Below, piece after piece: positions 33,196-37,960 of a stretch of 37,960 nt of DNA. The stretch's first letter is position 1. Every line of letters begins with the position of its first letter. Origin of the DNA: Planctomycetaceae bacterium (GTDB lineage: Bacteria > Planctomycetota > Planctomycetia > Planctomycetales > Planctomycetaceae); contig JAKFUF010000117.1 of assembly GCA_021732845.1 (NCBI GenBank), forward strand, positions 1 through 37,960, written 5' to 3'. A program made the position numbers and the translations under genes. The notes beneath the pieces were generated by a model. The model ran no database searches, had not been told where the DNA came from, and was given only the letters and a program-made list of their open reading frames with translations.

Positions 33196-33795
33196 ATGGG
33201 CGCAAAAGAAGACCGAGCGGAACTTCTCGAAGCCACTGTTGACCGCGTGCTCGCCAGATTCTCCGAGCGTGGGTTCGACCGCCATTGGGTGGATGAGCAA
33301 TCCCGACTGATGCGGACGATGCTCGACGCCCCCTACCGGCGCGCCGTCGTGTTCGTCAAGAACACGCAACCGGCCATCGCTGAGTTGTGCCGGTCAGGCA
33401 TACTATGGGAATTCGACAGCGAGCTTCATCGTTCCCATCCTGAGGCCAGCGAATGCAACCTGTCCTGGTTCTGTCGGCTGCTGGAGGCCGTCGAGGCACT
33501 GGCGAACGTCACGGCCACCATCAGGGCGAGTCCCACCGCATTGGCGTTGTTCCGGGACGCTGTCCTGCAGAGCAACGCGGCGTATAAGAATTCCCAATTG
33601 TCTGAGGAAATCGTCCATCCCGAGGAGTTCTCTCACGACTCGCTCTTCTGGATCTTCCTCTGTGTTGCTCACAGCCATTCCATAGTGATAGTGCTTCCTC
33701 AGGCGCTGTCAGACCTGCTTGAGGGCAGGGGGGTGGTTGAGCCTGAGTGGATCGCGAAGTGGATCCGGCGCTTTTCCGCCGGGCTGTCTCGATAA
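33196..33795 (+). CDS. Hypothetical protein, unrecognised
   Basis: A 199-residue soluble, mostly helical protein (starts MGAKEDRAELLEATVDRVLA) with no signal peptide or membrane span; one hydrophobic stretch is at about 150-170 (FWIFLCVAHSHSIVIVLPQA). I recognise no motif. A GGGATGAG stretch about 5-12 bases before the ATG may be the ribosome site. The next gene starts 33 bases after its stop, so the two may be co-transcribed. Confidence 0.6.
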   Translation: MGAKEDRAELLEATVDRVLARFSERGFDRHWVDEQSRLMRTMLDAPYRRAVVFVKNTQPAIAELCRSGILWEFDSELHRSHPEASECNLSWFCRLLEAVEALANVTATIRASPTALALFRDAVLQSNAAYKNSQLSEEIVHPEEFSHDSLFWIFLCVAHSHSIVIVLPQALSDLLEGRGVVEPEWIAKWIRRFSAGLSR

Positions 33796-33828
33796 GCGTT
33801 CGACGCTCTCCGCAAGTTTTTCCTATGC

Positions 33829-34215
33829 ATGATCCGGCTGGAGGCAGCGCGGCCGGTTGACGGCGGCCGTCTCAACGAAATGTTGCATGCGTACGCCGTG
33901 GCCTTCAACGAAATCGCTCCTGCCCTTCGCCAATTGACTCAAATTAAAGGCATTGTGCCATGGCTTCAACTGGCCGGGATCATCGAATGGGACTACAAGG
34001 ATTGCATCCTGTCAAACTCCATCCCCACGCCATGGGTGGAAGCGGATGCCGGCACACAGTGGCTGGAGCTGGAAAGGTGGATCTTCGAAGTCGCGCGGCT
34101 GCAGATGGAGCAGGCTTTCTTTCAGGGACTGGCTGTCCCATCTCTGAGCACGCTGTCGAACGCGATCCAATGCCTTGATTGGGCAAAAGCAGATCGAGGT
34201 CACTCATTGCAGTGA
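33829..34215 (+). CDS. Hypothetical protein, unrecognised
   Basis: A 128-residue helical protein (starts MIRLEAARPVDGGRLNEMLH; later LERWIFEVARLQMEQAFFQG) without a recognised motif, signal peptide or membrane span. It follows the previous gene by 33 bases. Another ATG four bases earlier opens only 11 codons. No clear ribosome site supports the start, so it could be part of a decayed gene. Confidence 0.45.
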   Translation: MIRLEAARPVDGGRLNEMLHAYAVAFNEIAPALRQLTQIKGIVPWLQLAGIIEWDYKDCILSNSIPTPWVEADAGTQWLELERWIFEVARLQMEQAFFQGLAVPSLSTLSNAIQCLDWAKADRGHSLQ

Positions 34216-34582
34216 TTTTTGGTCGGCACATTGACAATGGCGCTGCTTTAACAGGAGCGGCGTGACAAGGTAAACCCCGGAGGGATCACTGCTATCATCC
34301 GCCACACCGTTTGATTAGCCGCAACCGCAATTCTCGGGTTCCAGCGATCAGACCTGTACTTCAGTTACTGTGAAATCTGAGATTTGAGATTCAGTGCAAG
34401 CACCTCTCGGGCCGTACTTTCCGGCTCATCGAACGGCATTGCCATGAGCCGGGGGGGTGAGTGTGATTGCGACAGTCATTTCTACTCTGGTCCCAAGTGG
34501 GATTTGGCGAAGCCCAACGCCGCTTGTTCCAGTACTGTGGACGTGCGAAAGTACTCTGGGTCATTCACTCGGAGAATCACAC
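34216..34582. other. Intergenic region before the ceramidase-like gene
   Basis: No gene is supported. It holds a decayed heptamer-type repeat (34367-34395) and the GGAG ribosome site of the next gene. Open frames starting at 34384 and 34457 run into the next gene, but they lack a signal peptide and are not used. Confidence 0.55.
34367..34395. repeat. Inverted-orientation heptamer-type repeat
   Basis: ACTGTGAAATCTGAGATTTG followed by AGATTCAGT is, reverse-complemented, a short decayed version of the heptamer array, with the same AAAT-TTCACAGT-like end as at 21102-21133 and 27064-27199. Confidence 0.6.
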
Positions 34583-35962
34583 ATGTTCAGATTTGCAGGC
34601 CCTGCCAGCCGCATTGGCTTTTCCCTGTGCGTTGTGCTGTTGAGCGTCGTGCCAACACGGGCCTTTGCCGACAAGCCACGGTATCGGCTGGCCACCTTTG
34701 CGGCCGACGTGACTCCGCCAATGGGCAGTCCGCTGTGTGGAGGGCTGGTCAAACCGGTGTCGGGTGTTTCGGAACCGCTGCAGGCACTGGGGATCATCCT
34801 CCTCGGTTCCGGAGATCCGATCGTCCTATGCGCTGTCGATTGGTGTGAGATTCGCAATCGCGATCACGCCGGGTGGCGCGAACAGTTGGCCCAGGCAGCG
34901 GGGACGACTCCAGAGCGAGTGGCCGTTCAGGCGCTGCACCAGCACAATGCACCTATTGCCGACACCGGGGCGCAGGAATTGTTGCAGTCCTCGAAGTCCC
35001 CTTTGGTCATTCAGGACTCCCCCTGGATGCAGCAGGCCCTGACCAATGTGGCTCAGGCGGTTCAACAGGCACTGGAAAAATCTCAGCCACTGACTCGAAT
35101 CGCCGTCGGCGAGGCCACGGTTGTCGATGTTGCGTCCAACCGCCGCGTGATGGGACCGGATGGCAAAGTCCGGGCTGTGCGGACGAGTGCCACGAAGGAT
35201 GCCTCTGTTCGCGCCGCGGAGGTGGGCACCATCGACCCGCAACTCAAAAGCATCAGCTTTTGGAACGACTCCAAAAAGCTGGCGGTGCTGCACTATTACG
35301 GGACCCATCCGATGAGCTACTACGGCGACGGCATCGTCTCGTCGGACTTCGTCGGCATCGCCCGTGAACGAAGAACGGCGGAGGATCACGTCCCCCATCT
35401 GTATTTCACGGGGTGTGGCGGCAACGTCACCGCCGGCAAGTACAACGACGGCAACCCGGACAACCGCCCCGTGCTGGCGAACCACATTCTGGAGGCGATG
35501 CGCGCCTCCGAGCAGGCACCGCGAGTGACAGCCTTGGCAGAGATCGCGTGGCATTCGCAGCCTGTTGTGCTGTCCTTGAATGCCTTGAAGGAAGAAGAGG
35601 TGCTGGCCGCCATCGGCAACGCCCAGTCGAATGCCGGCACTCGCATCGGCGCGGCGATGAAGCTCTCGTATCAGCGGTATTGCGCCGCCGGAACACCGAT
35701 CCAGTTCAGCGCACTGCAACTGGGCGACGAAGTCCGCATCGTTCACCTGCCCGGCGAACCGTTCATCGAGTATCAGCTTTTCGCGCAGGAAGCTGCCAAA
35801 GGAAAATTCGTGGCCGTGGCCGGATATGGAGACGGCGGCTGCGGGTACATTCCCCTGGAAAAATCCTTTGAAGAGGGTGGGTATGAACCCACCTGGGCGT
35901 TTGCCGCGCCGGCCAGCGAAACGGTGATCCGCAGGACGATAGAGGACTTGCTGAAACCGTAG
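34583..35962 (+). CDS. Secreted neutral/alkaline ceramidase-like protein
   Basis: The 459-residue protein starts with a signal peptide (MFRFAGPASRIGFSLCVVLL, then SVVPTRAFA), so it is exported. It then shows the ceramidase N-terminal pattern: FAADVTPPMGSPLCGG, ALHQHNAP (H119, H121, probable zinc ligands), HYYGTHPMSYYGDGIVSSDF, YFTGCGGNVTAGKYND, and LPGEPFIEYQLFAQ. The family hydrolyses ceramide; planctomycete members are shorter than ceramidases and probably act on other amides or lipids. The ATG at 34583 has GGAG about 8 bases before it, which settles the start over 34457. The REP array begins directly at the stop codon. Confidence 0.85.
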   Translation: MFRFAGPASRIGFSLCVVLLSVVPTRAFADKPRYRLATFAADVTPPMGSPLCGGLVKPVSGVSEPLQALGIILLGSGDPIVLCAVDWCEIRNRDHAGWREQLAQAAGTTPERVAVQALHQHNAPIADTGAQELLQSSKSPLVIQDSPWMQQALTNVAQAVQQALEKSQPLTRIAVGEATVVDVASNRRVMGPDGKVRAVRTSATKDASVRAAEVGTIDPQLKSISFWNDSKKLAVLHYYGTHPMSYYGDGIVSSDFVGIARERRTAEDHVPHLYFTGCGGNVTAGKYNDGNPDNRPVLANHILEAMRASEQAPRVTALAEIAWHSQPVVLSLNALKEEEVLAAIGNAQSNAGTRIGAAMKLSYQRYCAAGTPIQFSALQLGDEVRIVHLPGEPFIEYQLFAQEAAKGKFVAVAGYGDGGCGYIPLEKSFEEGGYEPTWAFAAPASETVIRRTIEDLLKP

Positions 35963-36340
35963 CGTGGGTTTCAACCCACCTCGGTCAGCGGTGCGTTGCG
36001 GGAGACCTGGTGTGACAGCACGCCCACCGTTCACCGGTCGGCTGAAGCCGACGCTACGTAGCGAGGGTTTCAACCCACCTCGGTCAGCGGCCCGTCGCGG
36101 GAGACCTGGTGTGACAGCACGCCCACCGTTCACCGGTCGGCTGAAGCTGACGCTACGTAGCGAGGGTTTCAACCCACCTCGGTCAGCGGAGCGTCGCGGG
36201 TGACCTGGTGTGACAGCACGCCCACCGTTCACCGGTCGGCTGAAGCCGACGCTACGTAGCGTGGGTTTCAACCCACCTCTGGCAGCGGAGCGTCGCGGGT
36301 GACCTGGTGTGACAGCACGCCCACCGTTCACCGGTCGGCT
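35962..36340. repeat. Left REP array: four 99-bp palindromic units
   Basis: Each unit has GGGTTTCAACCC (usually GTGGGTTTCAACCCAC), a spacer, ACCGTTCACCG, the hairpin GTCGGCTGAAGCCGAC and the palindrome GCTACGTAGC. Hairpin starts at 36037, 36136, 36235 and 36334 are exactly 99 bases apart. The fourth is cut after GTCGGCT, where the RAYT stop codon lies. All spacers are of type A (CTCGGTCAGCGG ... CCTGGTGTGACAGCA). Confidence 0.95.
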
Positions 36341-37037
36341 AGCGGAGGTCCTCAAATTGCCAGCCACAGTCAACCCAAGAGGGCTGCACCCAGCGGCATG
36401 CTTTCAGCGGGTCGAGACCCGCTTTCTGCGGGTTGCGTCCGATGTACTGCAGCACTCGCCAAAGCTCTTCTTCATCACGAACGATGCGATCGTAAGTATC
36501 CTTTTGCCAGAGCGCCCCGGTTTTACCACGCAGACAATTGATGTCGTAGGCCGACCGCCCCTTCCAGTGTTTCAGGATCTCTTCCAAGTCCAGTTCGCTC
36601 GGCACCAAGGGGCGAACAATTGCATGAACGTGATTCGGCATGACGACGAAGCATCCCAGTTCGTAGATGTTTCCGTCGCCCCGTTTAAGCGTGTCACACA
36701 CCAGCCTGGCATGTTCCTCATTCGCCAGCAGGCAAGATCCCATACCCTGGTCGAGCCATGTGTCAGTACGGCGAAATGTCTCTCGGGCGAGTTCGTCGCG
36801 CTGGTCTGCTGACTGGGGTGGCGGGTGTCGTCTTTCCCAATCAGCCTTAAATTGGCGAAGTTCTGCGAGTTTCGACTGTGGTAGCGAGTCGCCCAGGCGG
36901 AATGTTATGAAATAGGTGGCTCCCTCCTGCCGCCAATGGGGCAGTTTTTGTTGATAGGTCAGCAGCCGGAGATCTTCCCTGAGACCCTGGAAGCCGGGCG
37001 GGGAGGGAAGGTTCCACTCACCAGGGGATTTGGCCAT
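36339..37037 (-). CDS. REP-associated tyrosine transposase (RAYT, TnpA_REP)
   Basis: The 232-residue protein belongs to the HUH single-strand nucleases of the Y1 type: HWRQEGATYFITFRLGDSLP near the N-terminus, VMPNHVHAIV with H136 and H138 as metal ligands, and WQKDTYDRIVRDEEELWRVL with Y182 as the likely catalytic tyrosine, then YIGRNPQKAGL. RAYTs nick REP hairpins and are thought to spread or maintain them. All core residues are present, so the gene looks functional. It is flanked on both sides by arrays of palindromic units, which fits a REPtron. The left array reaches into its stop codon (36341-36339). The ATG at 37037 has no strong ribosome site. Confidence 0.92.
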   Translation of the reverse strand: MAKSPGEWNLPSPPGFQGLREDLRLLTYQQKLPHWRQEGATYFITFRLGDSLPQSKLAELRQFKADWERRHPPPQSADQRDELARETFRRTDTWLDQGMGSCLLANEEHARLVCDTLKRGDGNIYELGCFVVMPNHVHAIVRPLVPSELDLEEILKHWKGRSAYDINCLRGKTGALWQKDTYDRIVRDEEELWRVLQYIGRNPQKAGLDPLKACRWVQPSWVDCGWQFEDLR

Positions 37038-37130
37038 ACTCGTAGACTGAACGTCCGATCAAGATGACTGGGGCGATTCAACGCATCTGAAGTCGAGACT
37101 CTCGCCAATTTCTGCACCGGACGCAATCTC

Positions 37131-37960
37131 ACGTAGCGTGGGTTTTAGCCGGTTTTAGCCCAGCGGGGCGACTGGGGTCGGGACATTTGCCGTGGGATGC
37201 AGCAATGCCAACCGTCCACCGGTCGGCTGAAGCCGACGCTACGTAGTGTGGGTTTCAACCCACCTCGGTCAGCGGAGCGTCGCGGGTGACCTGGTGTGAC
37301 AGCAATGCCAACCGTTCACCGGTCGGCTGAAGCCGACGCTACGTAGCGTGGGTTTCAACCCACTGGGGCGACTGGGGTCGGGACATTTGCCGTGGGGGCA
37401 GCAATGCCAACCGTCCACCGGTCGGCTGAAGCCGACGCTACGTAGCGTGGGTTTCAACCCACCGGGGCGACTGGGGTCGGGACATTTGCCGTGGGGTGCA
37501 GGCACGCCAACCGTCCACTGGTCGGCTGAAGCCGACGCTACGTAGCGTGGGTTTCAACCCACTGGGGCGACTGGGGTCGGGACATTTGCTGTGGGATGCA
37601 GCAATGCCAACCGTTCACCGGTCGGCTGAAGCCGACGCTACGTAGCGTGGGTTTCAACCCACTGGGGCGACTGGGGTCGGGACATTTGCCGTGGGTGCAG
37701 GCACGCCAACCGTTCACTGGTCGGCTGAAGCCGACGCTACGTAGCGTGGGTTTCAACCCACTGGGGCGACTGGGGTCGGGACATTTGCCGTGGGGTGCAG
37801 GCACGCCAACCGTCCACCGGTCGGCTGAAGCCGACGCTACGTAGTGTGGGTTTCAACCCACCTCGGTCAGCGGAGCGTCGCGGGTGACCTGGTGTGACAG
37901 CAATGCCAACCGTTCACCGGTCGGCTGAAGCCGACGCTACGTAGCGTGGGTTTCAACCCA
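37131..37960. repeat. Right REP array: at least eight 99-100-bp palindromic units
   Basis: Hairpin GTCGGCTGAAGCCGAC starts at 37222, 37322, 37421, 37521, 37621, 37720, 37820 and 37920, and the array runs off the right edge. Units share GTGGGTTTCAACCCAC and GCTACGTAGC. Spacers are type B (TGGGGCGACTGGGGTCGGGA, then CATTTGCCGTGGG) in most, type A after 37222 and 37820. The first unit has a changed GGGTTTTAGCC element. All units read in the same direction as the left array. Confidence 0.95.

Noticed and set aside
35962-37960. Regular repeats resembling a CRISPR array
   Set aside because: The repeated part is most of each unit, is palindromic at several points, and the spacers are not unique but of two types. 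No cas genes are near; a RAYT gene is.
1-37960. tRNA, rRNA or riboswitch genes
   Set aside because: I read the intergenic regions for conserved tRNA loops, rRNA stretches and common riboswitch cores and saw none; a covariance-model search would be needed to exclude them.

Overview
The window looks like a chromosomal segment of a planctomycete. The evidence is the mix of families: a DUF1501 protein with a twin-arginine leader, Hanks-type Ser/Thr kinases (one fused to a LamG-like domain and TPRs), a formylglycine-generating-enzyme-like protein, a ceramidase-like secreted protein, an anti-sigma-like membrane protein with a long Pro/Lys linker, and a large FG-GAP/Ig-repeat surface protein. Most genes are GC-rich. 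The stretch from about 14.3 to 18 kb and kinase gene 1 look less so. No rRNA, tRNA or CRISPR array was seen.

Layout. 1-3073 (minus): the N-terminal 1024 codons of a surface protein with seven calcium-loop FG-GAP/VCBS repeats, six Ig-like repeats and a Gly/Thr linker that runs off the left edge. 3.6-4.7 kb: secreted esterase. 4.9-13.2 kb: a signalling block with membrane kinase 1, kinase-TM-LamG-TPR protein 2 and an FHA-GAF-class III cyclase. These are separated by spacers built from recent duplications: two truncated copies of the esterase 3' end, two copies of a ~168-bp repeat, a transposase relic and other gene relics. 13.5-18 kb: a small zinc-ribbon membrane protein, a decayed gene, an FGE-like protein, and an 806-residue protein that I read as a degenerate restriction-endonuclease-like domain, a winged helix, a PIN-like nuclease domain and a coiled coil. 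18.4-21.1 kb: a two-gene unit (GIDE-like/ankyrin membrane protein, then a methyltransferase-like/glycosyltransferase fusion). 21.2-28.8 kb: TPR protein, DUF1501 protein, SGNH hydrolase (minus), anti-sigma-like membrane protein and TMEM43-family protein. 28.9-30.0 kb: an Rpn-family nuclease gene split by a 79-bp palindromic element. 30.2-31.0 kb (minus): two paralogous pilin-like proteins. 31.5-34.2 kb: an HD-GYP protein and two unrecognised genes. 34.6-36.0 kb: ceramidase-like protein.

The right end (35.96 kb to the edge) is the most structured part. A REP-associated tyrosine transposase (RAYT) gene sits between two arrays of 99-100-bp palindromic units, four on its left and at least eight on its right. 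The units share two hairpins and a palindromic core but carry one of two interchangeable spacer types, and the left array ends inside the RAYT stop codon. A second, decayed RAYT fragment lies near 6.8 kb. Together with the 79-bp palindrome, the 23-bp inverted repeats near 18.2 kb and the heptamer array near 27.1 kb, this indicates a genome rich in small palindromic and tandem repeats.

Functionally, the window combines signal transduction (two kinases, a cyclase, an HD-GYP protein), cell-surface or exported proteins (FG-GAP/Ig protein, esterase, ceramidase-like, DUF1501, pilin-like) and possible genome-defence or mobility genes (REase-like/PIN protein, Rpn nuclease, RAYT). Apart from 18.4-21.1 kb there is little sign of long operons.
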